DNA of 64,000 nucleotides from Thalassobium sp. (lineage in GTDB: Bacteria; Pseudomonadota; Gammaproteobacteria; Pseudomonadales; Oceanobacteraceae), in NCBI GenBank assembly GCA_002733205.1, contig NVUW01000001.1, positions 186,001 through 250,000 of the forward strand, read 5' to 3'. The stretch's first letter is position 1, and every line of letters begins with the position of its first letter. Position numbers and translations under genes: made by a program. Positions 53,874 to 63,112 of this stretch are shown here, one piece after another. The notes beneath the pieces are model-generated. The model ran no database searches and had not been told where the DNA came from. It worked only from the letters and a program-made list of their open reading frames with translations.

Positions 53874-54764
53874 ATGTCCTGGATTCAGATCCGTATTCAC
53901 GCGACTCAGGCCGATGTCGAAGCCGTAGAAAATGCTCTGCTGGCGGCGGGGGCTTTGTCTGTCACTTTGCAGGATGACGCCGACCAGCCGATTCTTGAGC
54001 CGGAACTGGGCACCACGCCGATCTGGGATAAAACTCAGATCATTGGCCTGTTCGATGCCAATCAGGACAGCGACGCCCTGCTTGAGCAAATTGCCCTTAT
54101 GTACGCTGCCGAAGGTGGCACCACTCTGCCTGAGCACAAAATTGAACTGGTTGAAGATAAAGACTGGGTCCGCGCCTGGATGGATGATTATCATCCGATG
54201 CCGTTTGGAAAGCGCCTCTGGGTCTGCCCAAGCTGGCGTGAGCCGCCACAAGCGGATGCCGTTAATCTGATGCTTGATCCGGGTCTGGCCTTCGGCACCG
54301 GCACTCATCCGACGACTGCGCTGTGTCTGAAATACCTCGACGGTGCTGTTGAGGGCAACGAACTGGTGGTCGACTACGGTTGTGGCAGCGGCATTCTGGG
54401 CATTGCGGCCCTACTGCTCGGTGCGAAACATATGATTGGTGTCGACATCGACCCGCAGGCACTGACCGCGACCGGCGATAACGCCGAACGCAATGGCATT
54501 GATGCCAGCCAGTACGAAATCTATCTGCCAGAAGCCACGCCGGCAGTTCAGGCCGATATGACCGTCGCCAACATTCTCGCTGGACCTTTAATGAGCCTCG
54601 CACCGCACATGGCTGAACTGACCCGCAGCGGCGGCAAACTGGCATTGTCCGGACTGTTGGCCGAACAGGCAGATGAAGTCTCGGCCTGTTATGATCAGTG
54701 GTTCATCATGAACCCGGCGGAACAAATGGGTGATTGGGTTATTCTTACAGGGATTAAACGATAA
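53874..54764 (+). CDS. prmA: Ribosomal protein L11 methyltransferase
   Basis: A 296-residue SAM-dependent enzyme that trimethylates ribosomal protein L11. The N-terminal substrate domain begins MSWIQIRIHATQADVEAVEN. The methyltransferase motifs are DPGLAFGTGTHPTTALCLKY (about 140-159), VVDYGCGSGILGIAALLLGA (SAM site), GVDIDPQA, and VANILAGPLMSL. It is directly downstream of aroQ (one-base gap) and followed by the DUF3426 gene (9 bases). Confidence 0.97.
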   Translation: MSWIQIRIHATQADVEAVENALLAAGALSVTLQDDADQPILEPELGTTPIWDKTQIIGLFDANQDSDALLEQIALMYAAEGGTTLPEHKIELVEDKDWVRAWMDDYHPMPFGKRLWVCPSWREPPQADAVNLMLDPGLAFGTGTHPTTALCLKYLDGAVEGNELVVDYGCGSGILGIAALLLGAKHMIGVDIDPQALTATGDNAERNGIDASQYEIYLPEATPAVQADMTVANILAGPLMSLAPHMAELTRSGGKLALSGLLAEQADEVSACYDQWFIMNPAEQMGDWVILTGIKR

Positions 54765-54773
54765 GGACTGATC

Positions 54774-56066
54774 ATGGCTGTTCATGTAACCCGCTGCCCA
54801 CATTGTCAGACCAGCTTTCGTGTTCGCGATGAACATCTGAATGCTGCCCGTGGCATGGTGCGTTGCGGCTCCTGCCTGCAGGTGTTCAAAGCAGCCGAAC
54901 ATATTATCCCGGAAAATGCGGCCGCAGCGGCGAAAACAGCAGCCTCACCGGCTCAGGCCGCAGTCAGACCCGCGGCTCCTGCTAAACCGGCGGCAACGCC
55001 TCCCCAACCCGCAGTCAGCAAGCCGGAGCCTGAAGATGATGATGACTCCGGTCTGATTCATGATGATATGGATGACGATCCGATTTCCGAAACTCTGGCC
55101 GACGATCCGTTCACCGACTTCAATCTGCGCGCACCCGATCACCAGAAGCGTCCCAAGCCACGCATTGAGCTGGAAATGGATGACTCTATTTTCAGCCTGC
55201 GCAATGCCAGCAGCGACACCATCGATTTCAGCCTTGATGACGATGACGAAGGAAAATCCAGCGACGATGACGAGTCCTGGGCCAATGCCCTGCTGAATGA
55301 CGACGATGACAGCATCCGGCAGATGAAAGAAGAGAAGGTCACATCGGCCAAACTCAAACTGAGTGGCAATGATGACTTCAACTTCGACCTGCCGCCGCCG
55401 GAAGAAGACGATTTTCACGGTTTCCTCGATGAGGACGACGATGACGACATTCATCGTGGCCGTAACGACTTCACCCTTGGGGGTGATGATGGTCTGCAGA
55501 CTGAAACCATGGAAATTAACCTGCCCACCAACAGCATTGCCGGCCTGCAGGAAGAACCGCTGCAACTGGCCAAAAAGCGCCGTGGCCGCCGTTTTCCCTG
55601 GGGATGGTTCAGTGGTGTCATTCTGATGCTGCTCGCCGCCGCTGCGCAGACGTTATATTTTCAATTTGATCATTGGGCGCGCACGCCACAATGGCGGCCT
55701 TACTATGCAAAAATCTGCGGAGTTATGGATTGCCGTCTGCCGAAAATTCAGAACATCCGTGAAATGACCACCCAGCATCTGGTGGTACGTGCCCATCCCG
55801 ACTTACAACGGGCACTGGTGGTCGACACCCTGCTGCTGAATAAAGCCGCCTACGAACAACCGTTCCCGGATCTGACCCTGGTATTCCGGGATCTGAACGA
55901 CAACGTCGTCGCCAGCCGCCAGTTCACCCCGGCACAATACCTGTCCGGCGAGCTGGCCGGCCAGAGTGATATGCCCAGCCAGGCACCGATTCATATCGCA
56001 CTGGAAATTGTCGATCCCGGCCCGGAAGCCGTCAGCTACGCCATACAGATCGTCAGCAACCAATAA
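54774..56066 (+). CDS. MJ0042-type zinc-ribbon / DUF3426 protein
   Basis: A 430-residue protein. N-terminal zinc ribbon (TRCPHCQTSFRVRDEHLNAA about 6-25, then MVRCGSCLQVFKA about 30-42). A long Ala/Pro and Asp/Glu-rich disordered region (about 50-255, with runs such as EDDDDSGL and DEDDDDDIHRG). A TM (about 281-297). A C-terminal periplasmic DUF3426 domain with AKICGVMDCRLPKIQNI and ALEIVDPGPEAVSYAIQI. The family is known next to prmA and dusB. Function unknown; domain order suggests an inner-membrane protein with a cytoplasmic zinc finger. Confidence 0.9.
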   Translation: MAVHVTRCPHCQTSFRVRDEHLNAARGMVRCGSCLQVFKAAEHIIPENAAAAAKTAASPAQAAVRPAAPAKPAATPPQPAVSKPEPEDDDDSGLIHDDMDDDPISETLADDPFTDFNLRAPDHQKRPKPRIELEMDDSIFSLRNASSDTIDFSLDDDDEGKSSDDDESWANALLNDDDDSIRQMKEEKVTSAKLKLSGNDDFNFDLPPPEEDDFHGFLDEDDDDDIHRGRNDFTLGGDDGLQTETMEINLPTNSIAGLQEEPLQLAKKRRGRRFPWGWFSGVILMLLAAAAQTLYFQFDHWARTPQWRPYYAKICGVMDCRLPKIQNIREMTTQHLVVRAHPDLQRALVVDTLLLNKAAYEQPFPDLTLVFRDLNDNVVASRQFTPAQYLSGELAGQSDMPSQAPIHIALEIVDPGPEAVSYAIQIVSNQ

Positions 56067-56213
56067 TTCCTGGCGGTCAAGTGGCCGCCGTCAGAATTTT
56101 TAACACTATTCACACAAAAGCAGCCAACTCCCCCTTTATTCAGCAGGGGGTTATGAGTATCATACCGCGACTTTTTCACAGCACATTTTTTGATCAAAAC
56201 TCAGCGGTTTCGC

Positions 56214-57203
56214 ATGCCTTCGATTGGCCCTTACACACTACCCAATCCAGTAGTTCTGGCGCCAATGGCAGGGGTAACTGATCGTCCGTTCCGTCAGCTC
56301 TGCCGCCAGTTAGGTGCCGGACTGGTGGTCGGCGAAATGGTGTCATCCAGCCCGGATGTGCGCCATACGCGTAAATCGCAGCTGCGCCTGGATCACACCG
56401 GCGAGCCCGAGCCAATCGCGGTACAGATCGTGGGCGGTGATCCTGAAATCATGGCTCAGGGCGCGCGGTTTAACGTTACCAACGGTGCCCAGATCATCGA
56501 CATCAATATGGGCTGCCCGGCCAAGAAAGTCTGTAATAAGGCTGCCGGTTCAGCGTTGCTGAAAGATGAAGCTTTGGTGAAAGACATATTACAGGCCGTG
56601 GTCGGTGCTGTTGATGTACCGGTCAGCCTCAAGATCCGGACGGGTTGGGACCCGGACAACCGCAATGGCGAGCGTATTGCACGTATCGCCGAAGAGGCCG
56701 GCATTGTATCGCTGGCGGTACATGGTCGCACCCGGGCCTGTGGCTACAAAAATACCGTCGAGTACGACACCATCCGCGCCATCAAACAGAGCGTCGGAAT
56801 TCCGGTCTTTGCCAACGGCGACATCACCAGCGCCCGCAAAGCCTTTGAGGTCATGCAATACACCGGTGCCGATGGCGTGTTGATTGGCCGCGCCGCCCAG
56901 GGCCAGCCCTGGATTTTCCGCGAAGTGGCTCACTACCTGGCCACAGGCGAAGAACTCCCTGCCCCACAACTGCAGGAAGTTGAACAGATTTTATTAAGCC
57001 ACCTGGATGCGCTGTACGAATTTTACGGCGATTTTCTGGGCGTACGGATCGCCCGCAAACACGTGAGCTGGTATCTCCAGTATCAGAACAGCGATGGCGA
57101 TTTCCGTAGCCGCTTTAACCGGCTGGAAGGCAGCACCGAGCAGCAACACGCGGTGAGGCAGTTTTTTAAGGATACGATCCGGAAGAAGGAATTGGCAGCA
57201 TGA
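56214..57203 (+). CDS. dusB: tRNA-dihydrouridine synthase B
   Basis: A 329-residue FMN enzyme that reduces uridine in the D-loop (U17) of tRNA. The ATG at 56214 ([20 protein letters not shown]) is chosen over a TTG at 56190. [12 protein letters not shown], then [20 protein letters not shown] (catalytic Cys), [12 protein letters not shown], and [16 protein letters not shown] are typical. The stop overlaps fis by four bases (ATGA). dusB-fis is the standard gammaproteobacterial order, with growth-rate dependent control expected from the upstream region. Confidence 0.96.
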   Translation: MPSIGPYTLPNPVVLAPMAGVTDRPFRQLCRQLGAGLVVGEMVSSSPDVRHTRKSQLRLDHTGEPEPIAVQIVGGDPEIMAQGARFNVTNGAQIIDINMGCPAKKVCNKAAGSALLKDEALVKDILQAVVGAVDVPVSLKIRTGWDPDNRNGERIARIAEEAGIVSLAVHGRTRACGYKNTVEYDTIRAIKQSVGIPVFANGDITSARKAFEVMQYTGADGVLIGRAAQGQPWIFREVAHYLATGEELPAPQLQEVEQILLSHLDALYEFYGDFLGVRIARKHVSWYLQYQNSDGDFRSRFNRLEGSTEQQHAVRQFFKDTIRKKELAA

Positions 57204-57532
57204 ACACCGATACATTGAACCGCGAAGTAATCGAAAGAAGGAAGGTTGAGACAGTGACCGATTCAGCAGACTTGCAGCAATATCTGCGTACCCCGTTAGA
57301 AGCGACACAAACCCTGCGTGACAGTGTGGAAAAAGCACTGCAAAACTACTTTGACCACCTGGATGGTCAGGCCGTTGTCGATATCTACGACATGGTACTG
57401 TCCGAAGTGGAAGCCCCACTGTTGGAAACCGTCATGAAGTATACCCGCGACAATCAGACCAAAGCGTCCGTTGTTCTTGGTTTAAACCGCGGCACACTGC
57501 GTAAAAAACTGAAACAGTACGGCATGCTTTAA
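57200..57532 (+). CDS. fis: DNA-binding protein Fis
   Basis: A 110-residue nucleoid protein and growth-phase regulator. The C-terminal helix-turn-helix [20 protein letters not shown] and [12 protein letters not shown] is the most conserved part. An N-terminal extension of about 15 residues before [20 protein letters not shown] is longer than in E. coli Fis (98 residues). The ATG overlaps the dusB stop. A second candidate start would be the GTG of VTDSADLQ (57254); length of the family favours this or the ATG equally, but the ATGA overlap favours the ATG. A terminator follows at 57552. Confidence 0.95.
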   Translation: MNTDTLNREVIERRKVETVTDSADLQQYLRTPLEATQTLRDSVEKALQNYFDHLDGQAVVDIYDMVLSEVEAPLLETVMKYTRDNQTKASVVLGLNRGTLRKKLKQYGML

Positions 57533-57551
57533 GCCCTACCTCTAAATACTC

Positions 57552-57580
57552 AGCGGCTTTGTGGCCGCTTTTTCTTTTTT
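57552..57580 (+). terminator. Rho-independent terminator after fis
   Basis: AGCGGC (57552-57557), six-base loop, GCCGCT (57564-57569), then TTTTCTTTTTT. It lies between fis and purH. Confidence 0.9.
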
Positions 57581-57602
57581 AAAACATAGAAAACCTGACC
57601 AT

Positions 57603-59234
57603 ATGAGCAACTTTATTCCTGCCAACGAGATCCCAGCGGACATCACCCCAGTACGCCGGGCCCTGATCAGCGTGTCGGATAAAACCGGAATCGTCGAGTT
57701 CGCCCAGGCCCTGCACGCTGCCGGTGTAGAAATTCTGTCTACTGGTGGTACTTACAAACTGCTGATGGATAACCAGATTCCAGCGGTTGAAGTCTCCGAT
57801 TACACCGGTTTCCCGGAAATGATGGATGGCCGCGTAAAAACGCTGCATCCGAAAATTCACGGTGGTGTTCTCGGCCGTCGTGGTCAGGACGATGACGTCA
57901 TGAGCGAACATGGCATCAACCCGATTGATCTGGTGGTGGTTAACCTGTACCCGTTCGCCGCGACCGTAGCCAAAGAAGACTGTCATCTGGCGCTGGCGAT
58001 TGAAAACATCGATATCGGCGGCCCGACCATGGTGCGTTCTGCCGCGAAAAACCACGCCTATGTCGGCATCGTGGTGAACAGCAAGGATTACAGCAACGTG
58101 CTGGACGATCTGAAAGCGCACAACGGTCTGACCTACAAAACCCGTTTTGGCCTGGCGCTGAAAGCCTTCGAACACACCGCCGCCTACGACGGTATGATCG
58201 CTAACTATCTGGGCACCATCGACCAGAACGCAGAAGTCCTGAGCACCGATAACCGTCTGTCGTTCCCGCAGACCTTCAACAGCCAGTTCATCAAAGCGCA
58301 GGACATGCGTTACGGCGAGAATCCGCATCAGAATGCGGCCTTCTATGTTGAAGCCAACCCGGCCGAAGCCTCAATCGCCACCGCCAAGCAGCTGCAAGGC
58401 AAAGAACTGTCCTACAACAACGTCGCCGACACCGATGCTGCGCTGGAGTGTGTGAAGTCCTTCGTTAAGCCAGCCTGTGTCATCGTCAAACACGCCAATC
58501 CTTGTGGTGTGTCTGTGGTGCCTGAAGAAGACGGCGGCATTCGCAAAGCCTACGACCTGGCTTACGCCACCGACAGCGAATCGGCCTTTGGCGGCATCAT
58601 CGCCTTTAACCGCGAACTGGATGCTGAAACGGCCCAGGCCATCGTTGACCGCCAGTTTGTCGAAGTCATCATCGCCCCGAAAGTCAGTGCCGAAGCCGCC
58701 GCCGTGGTGGCCGCCAAGCAAAACGTACGCCTGCTCGAATGTGGCCAATGGCCAGCTGAACGGGCTGCCGGTCTGGATTACAAGCGCGTCAATGGCGGTC
58801 TGCTGGTGCAGGGGCGCGATAACGGCATGATTTCCGCCGATGAACTGAAAGTCGTGACCAAGCGCGCGCCAACCGAAGCCGAACTGCACGATCTGATTTT
58901 CGCCTGGAAAGTCGCCAAGTTCGTTAAATCCAACGCCATTGTTTACGCCAAAAACCGTCAGACCGTGGGCGTAGGCGCCGGTCAGATGAGCCGTGTAAAC
59001 TCCGCCCGCATCGCGGCGATTAAGGCCGAACATGCCGGTCTGGTGGTTGAAGGTGCGGTGATGGCATCCGATGCCTTCTTCCCGTTCCGCGACGGTATCG
59101 ACAACGCCGCAGCCAATGGCATCAAAGCCATTATCCAGCCGGGTGGATCGATCCGTGATGAAGAAGTGATTGCCGCCGCCGATGCGGCCGGAATCGCAAT
59201 GGTGTTTACCGGAATGCGTCACTTCCGCCACTAA
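57603..59234 (+). CDS. purH: Bifunctional AICAR transformylase/IMP cyclohydrolase
   Basis: A 543-residue enzyme for the final two steps of IMP synthesis. The start is the ATG at 57603 ([20 protein letters not shown]). The N-terminal MGS-like cyclohydrolase domain (about 15-215) has [20 protein letters not shown] and GTYKLL. The AICAR transformylase domain (about 220-543) has [29 protein letters not shown] and [20 protein letters not shown]. The fis terminator lies just before the start, so a promoter must be placed around 57575-57600 or read-through occurs. Followed by a REP-like hairpin then purD. Confidence 0.98.
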   Translation: MSNFIPANEIPADITPVRRALISVSDKTGIVEFAQALHAAGVEILSTGGTYKLLMDNQIPAVEVSDYTGFPEMMDGRVKTLHPKIHGGVLGRRGQDDDVMSEHGINPIDLVVVNLYPFAATVAKEDCHLALAIENIDIGGPTMVRSAAKNHAYVGIVVNSKDYSNVLDDLKAHNGLTYKTRFGLALKAFEHTAAYDGMIANYLGTIDQNAEVLSTDNRLSFPQTFNSQFIKAQDMRYGENPHQNAAFYVEANPAEASIATAKQLQGKELSYNNVADTDAALECVKSFVKPACVIVKHANPCGVSVVPEEDGGIRKAYDLAYATDSESAFGGIIAFNRELDAETAQAIVDRQFVEVIIAPKVSAEAAAVVAAKQNVRLLECGQWPAERAAGLDYKRVNGGLLVQGRDNGMISADELKVVTKRAPTEAELHDLIFAWKVAKFVKSNAIVYAKNRQTVGVGAGQMSRVNSARIAAIKAEHAGLVVEGAVMASDAFFPFRDGIDNAAANGIKAIIQPGGSIRDEEVIAAADAAGIAMVFTGMRHFRH

Positions 59235-59307
59235 GTGTTGCTGAAAGCTATTGCGCTTTCTGGCGCGAATAAGTCGCTCCTGGGCGCTATCACTGAAATG
59301 CGAATCC

Positions 59308-59366
59308 GTAGGAGCGGGCCATGCCCGCGACCTGATTGAAATATCGCGGGCATGGCCCGCTCCTAC
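59308..59366. repeat. REP-like perfect inverted repeat between purH and purD
   Basis: GTAGGAGCGGGCCATGCCCG at 59308-59327 starts a 23-base arm (59308-59330) whose exact complement is at 59344-59366, with a 13-base loop. The arm shares its first 21 bases with the element at 35266. It ends 16 bases before the purD ATG, which has AAGGA within those bases. Confidence 0.95.
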
Positions 59367-59382
59367 AATAAGGAATGTAAGA

Positions 59383-60675
59383 ATGAAAGTTCTAGTAATT
59401 GGCAGCGGCGGCCGTGAACACGCCCTGGCCTGGAAAGCTCTGCAATCACCTCTGGTTGAGAAAGTATTCGTTGCGCCGGGCAACGCCGGTACCGCGCGTG
59501 AAGCCGGTATGGAAAACATCGCCCTCGATGTAATGGATTTTGATGGTCTGCAGAAGTTTGCTGAAAACAACGCCATCGGCCTGACCATCGTCGGTCCGGA
59601 AGCTCCGCTGGTTGGCGGCATCGTCAATCAGTTTGAAGCCGCCGGTCTGAAAATTTTCGGCCCACGCAAAGGCGCTGCTCAACTGGAAGGCTCCAAAGCG
59701 TTCACCAAAGATTTTCTCGCGCGTCAGCAGATTCCAACTGCCGATTACCAGAATTTCACTGAGATTGAACCGGCGCTGGCTTATCTGCGTGAGAAAGGTG
59801 CTCCTATCGTGGTTAAGGCCGATGGCCTGGCCGCCGGTAAAGGCGTGATCGTCGCCGAAACACTGGAGCAGGCTGAAGAAGCGGTCAAAGACATGCTGTC
59901 CGGTAACGCCTTTGGTGATGCGGGCTGCCGCGTGGTGATCGAAGAATTCCTCGCCGGCGAAGAAGCGTCTTTCATCGTGATGGTCGATGGCAAAAACGTG
60001 CTGCCAATGGCCACCAGTCAGGATCACAAACGCGTCGGCGATAAAGATACCGGCCCCAATACCGGCGGCATGGGTGCGTACTCACCAGCCCCGGTAGTGA
60101 CGCAGGCAATCCACGACCGCGTGATGCGCGAAGTGATTATGCCAACCGTTAATGGCATGGCCGCAGAAGGTAACGATTACACCGGCTTCCTCTACGCCGG
60201 TCTGATGATTGACGAGTCTGGTGCGCCGAAAGTCATCGAATACAACTGCCGTTTCGGCGACCCGGAAACCCAGCCAATCATGCTGCGCATGCAGTCGGAT
60301 ATCGTCGCCCATTGTCTGGCGGCGCTGGAAGGCAAGCTGGATCATGAAACGGCACAGTGGGATCCGCGCCCATCGCTGGGCGTGGTACTGGCCGCTGCTG
60401 GTTATCCGGCTGACTACCCGAAAGGTGATGTCATCAGCCTGCCGGACAACGACGGCGCCGATCGTAAAGTGTTCCATGCCGGCACCCAACTGGACAGCGA
60501 TGGCAACACCGTTACCGCCGGTGGCCGTGTACTCTGTGCAACCGCATTGGGGAACAGCGTCGGTGAGGCTCAGGCTCAGGCCTATGATCTGATCAAACAG
60601 ATCAGCTGGAAAGGCATGTTCTGCCGCTCTGATATCGGTTATCGTGCCATTGCGCGCGAGCAGGCCGATAACTAA
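59383..60675 (+). CDS. purD: Phosphoribosylamine-glycine ligase
   Basis: A 430-residue ATP-grasp enzyme that makes glycinamide ribonucleotide. The start ATG 59383 (MKVLVIGSGGREHALAWKAL) follows AAGGA; a longer in-frame ORF begins inside the REP hairpin and is an artefact. FGPRKGAAQLEGSKAFTKDF, ADGLAAGKGVIVAETLEQAE and YNCRFGDPETQPIMLRMQSD are conserved ATP-grasp motifs. purH-purD is the typical gammaproteobacterial pair. Confidence 0.98.
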   Translation: MKVLVIGSGGREHALAWKALQSPLVEKVFVAPGNAGTAREAGMENIALDVMDFDGLQKFAENNAIGLTIVGPEAPLVGGIVNQFEAAGLKIFGPRKGAAQLEGSKAFTKDFLARQQIPTADYQNFTEIEPALAYLREKGAPIVVKADGLAAGKGVIVAETLEQAEEAVKDMLSGNAFGDAGCRVVIEEFLAGEEASFIVMVDGKNVLPMATSQDHKRVGDKDTGPNTGGMGAYSPAPVVTQAIHDRVMREVIMPTVNGMAAEGNDYTGFLYAGLMIDESGAPKVIEYNCRFGDPETQPIMLRMQSDIVAHCLAALEGKLDHETAQWDPRPSLGVVLAAAGYPADYPKGDVISLPDNDGADRKVFHAGTQLDSDGNTVTAGGRVLCATALGNSVGEAQAQAYDLIKQISWKGMFCRSDIGYRAIAREQADN

Positions 60676-60700
60676 GCAGAAACCAGTGGAGACAGCAGGG

Positions 60701-63061
60701 ATGAGGCAGTACAGAGGACGTAAGCATCTGATTGTCACCCTGCTGTTTTTGTTTTTTCTGCCGCTGACACTGTGGGCCAGCAGTCCGGTACTGCTGCCCA
60801 ATGCCTCGTTTGATTACCCGATCACGCCCTATATTTCGGTTTACGAAGACCCCGGCCGTACCCTCGATATCCACGCCATGCTCAGCCGTGAGCAACAATT
60901 ACGCTTTACCCCCAGCCACGCCCGCCGGCTGAAGTTTGGCATCAGTGACTCCAACTACTGGCTGCGTTTCAGCCTGAATAATCCTTACGCTCAGGAACGG
61001 GAAGTGGTATTTACCCTGTCCGACAGCGATATCGATGATTTCAGTTTTTATGACATCAGCGACGCTCAGGCGTATCGCCATATTGGCCATGATGATCCGG
61101 CACGCAGCCTGCGCGGTGGGTTTATGCAGGCCTTTCCTGTGGTACTCAAGGTTCCGGCACAGAGCACGCGCAGCTATCTGGTGCGCATTCATTCCTATGG
61201 CCTGTTGAGCACCAATGTCACCCTGCTCAGCCTCGATCACTTTCTCAATAATGAGCAGGGATTGTTCATGCTGCAGGGCATGAGCCTTGGCTGGATTCTC
61301 GCAACGCTGGCCTGGTTTATTTTTGTACTGCGCAGCCAGCGTATCCTGCTGGCCGCAGCAGGCAGTGCCTATTGCGCCACCATGATCATTTATCAGCCCG
61401 CATGGATGGGGCAGTTCTCCCTGCTGCTGAATATCAGCCCCATCATTGCCGATAAAATCGGTGAGCTGTCGCTGGCAGCGTCAGCCACCTGCCAGACTCT
61501 GGCAGCGCTGGCGCTGGGCTGGAGCGGAATCCGTGCGTTGCTTTACCGCCGTCTGTTGCTGTTCATCGCCATCCTTCATCTGCCCGTTGCGTTAATCACG
61601 CTATGGCTGGCACAGGAAGCCACATTGATGGTGGTCGCCTGCATGATCGTCGCCAATGAATTTATTGTCGCCCTGATTCTTTTTCGCGGACGTTCTCAGC
61701 ACCCGCAGGCGCAGAGCTGGCTGCTGATGGGCCATCTGCTGGTTGGATTTGGCGTTTTGCTGGCCATTCTGACCAGCCATAATCTGTTGTCGCTGGATCT
61801 GTTCACCAGCTGGGCACCGGTGGTTCTGCCTTTTATTGTCATCACCAGCCTGGTACTGGCCATTATGAGTATTAAGCGCCAGCAACACCCGCTGCAGAGT
61901 CAGGGCGGAGCTGAACTGCGCATGACGCCGGCGTTGCTATCGCAGATCAGCCATGAACTGCGTACGCCCATTAATGGTGTGATCGGCATGACGGAACTGC
62001 TGGGGGAAACGCCACTCAGCGCAAACCAGCGGGATTTCTCCGACACCATCGCCCTCGCCGGGCGCGATCTGCTGCACGTTGCCAACGAAATTTCCGACCT
62101 TGCCCGTATCCAGAATGCTCAGCTGGAACTGGAAGAGCGTTCATTCAGTACCGTTCAGCTACTGAACCAGGCGATCAGCCACTTCCAACAAGAAGCCAGT
62201 CGTAAGCAGGTTGAGCTGGTGCTGGATATGACCGACGACTTACCAGAGTACTTTGTCGGCGACCGCAACCGTTTACAGACGCTGCTGCACAACGTACTGG
62301 CGCGTGCGCTGGCCTATACCGAGTACGGTGAACTCTCGCTGCAGGCTTCGCATTACCACAGCGCTCAGGGCAATGGTCTGCGCGTACAGATTCAGCTGAG
62401 CAGCACCATCGTTAAACAGGACGAGCTGAAAAACGCCTTTGCTATTCTGCAGCACCACCTGCCATTAGCGGAAAACCACAACGCTAAATCCTGGAACCTG
62501 CTGGTAACGCGCAACTTACTGCAAAAAATGAAAGCAACCCTCGAAGTGGAAAGCATGACCAGTCAGGGCGCTTCACTGACGCTCTATCTCCCGATGGAGG
62601 CCGAGGCTGCGAGCACTGAAACCTCACCTCTGGACGACAGTCTGATCGGTCAGCGTATCCTGATCGTTGATGATAATGCGTCACTCAGAAACGTGATTGA
62701 AAAACAGGTAAGACGCTGGGGAATGCGCCCGGACAGTACTTACAGCGGTAAGGAAGCACTCGCCATGCTGCGTAATCAGATCAGCATTGGCCAGCCTTAT
62801 GACTTCATTATTATTGATCATGACATGCCGATTATGGATGGTCTGCAGTTGGCTGAACGCATCCGTTCAGACAAAGACATCCGTCATAAACCGGCACGCC
62901 TGATGCTCACCGGCTTAAGCATCAGCACAGTGCGCAAAGATGCAGAAGCCGTTGGCATTAAGAACCTGCTGGCCAAACCCGCCAGCGGTGAGCGCCTGCG
63001 TCAGGCACTGCTGACACTGAAGTATCAGCCGCAGGAAGAAGGCGAAGATACGCTGTCCTAG
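60701..63061 (+). CDS. 7TMR-DISM hybrid histidine kinase, degenerate ATPase domain
   Basis: A 786-residue inner-membrane protein starting MRQYRGRKHLIVTLLFLFF. Domains: signal/TM (about 9-25), periplasmic 7TMR-DISMED2 sensor (about 45-185), 7TM bundle (about 195-405), HisKA with the intact phospho-His box LSQISHELRTPINGVIGMTE (about 428-447), HATPase-like region (about 495-645), and a REC domain (about 660-780; FIIIDHDMPIMDG phosphoacceptor, LLAKPASGE Lys). In the ATPase region the N-box is LLHNVLARALAYTEYG, with an Arg where Asn is required, and there is no DxGxG or GxGLGL box. A kinase-dead phosphorelay or RetS-like control role is possible. Confidence 0.88.
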   Translation: MRQYRGRKHLIVTLLFLFFLPLTLWASSPVLLPNASFDYPITPYISVYEDPGRTLDIHAMLSREQQLRFTPSHARRLKFGISDSNYWLRFSLNNPYAQEREVVFTLSDSDIDDFSFYDISDAQAYRHIGHDDPARSLRGGFMQAFPVVLKVPAQSTRSYLVRIHSYGLLSTNVTLLSLDHFLNNEQGLFMLQGMSLGWILATLAWFIFVLRSQRILLAAAGSAYCATMIIYQPAWMGQFSLLLNISPIIADKIGELSLAASATCQTLAALALGWSGIRALLYRRLLLFIAILHLPVALITLWLAQEATLMVVACMIVANEFIVALILFRGRSQHPQAQSWLLMGHLLVGFGVLLAILTSHNLLSLDLFTSWAPVVLPFIVITSLVLAIMSIKRQQHPLQSQGGAELRMTPALLSQISHELRTPINGVIGMTELLGETPLSANQRDFSDTIALAGRDLLHVANEISDLARIQNAQLELEERSFSTVQLLNQAISHFQQEASRKQVELVLDMTDDLPEYFVGDRNRLQTLLHNVLARALAYTEYGELSLQASHYHSAQGNGLRVQIQLSSTIVKQDELKNAFAILQHHLPLAENHNAKSWNLLVTRNLLQKMKATLEVESMTSQGASLTLYLPMEAEAASTETSPLDDSLIGQRILIVDDNASLRNVIEKQVRRWGMRPDSTYSGKEALAMLRNQISIGQPYDFIIIDHDMPIMDGLQLAERIRSDKDIRHKPARLMLTGLSISTVRKDAEAVGIKNLLAKPASGERLRQALLTLKYQPQEEGEDTLS

Positions 63062-63112
63062 CACTGCAGTCTGAACGCTGCGGCCTGAACAGCGGGCAGT
63101 AAATAACAGAAC

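Noticed and set aside
54945-55565. Minus-strand ORF of 206 codons opposite the DUF3426 gene
   Set aside because: Val/Ile-rich artefact caused by Asp/Glu codons on the other strand.
58371-59627. Minus-strand ORF of 418 codons opposite purH/purD
   Set aside because: Antisense to two conserved purine genes and runs through the REP hairpin; low-complexity Gly/His protein.
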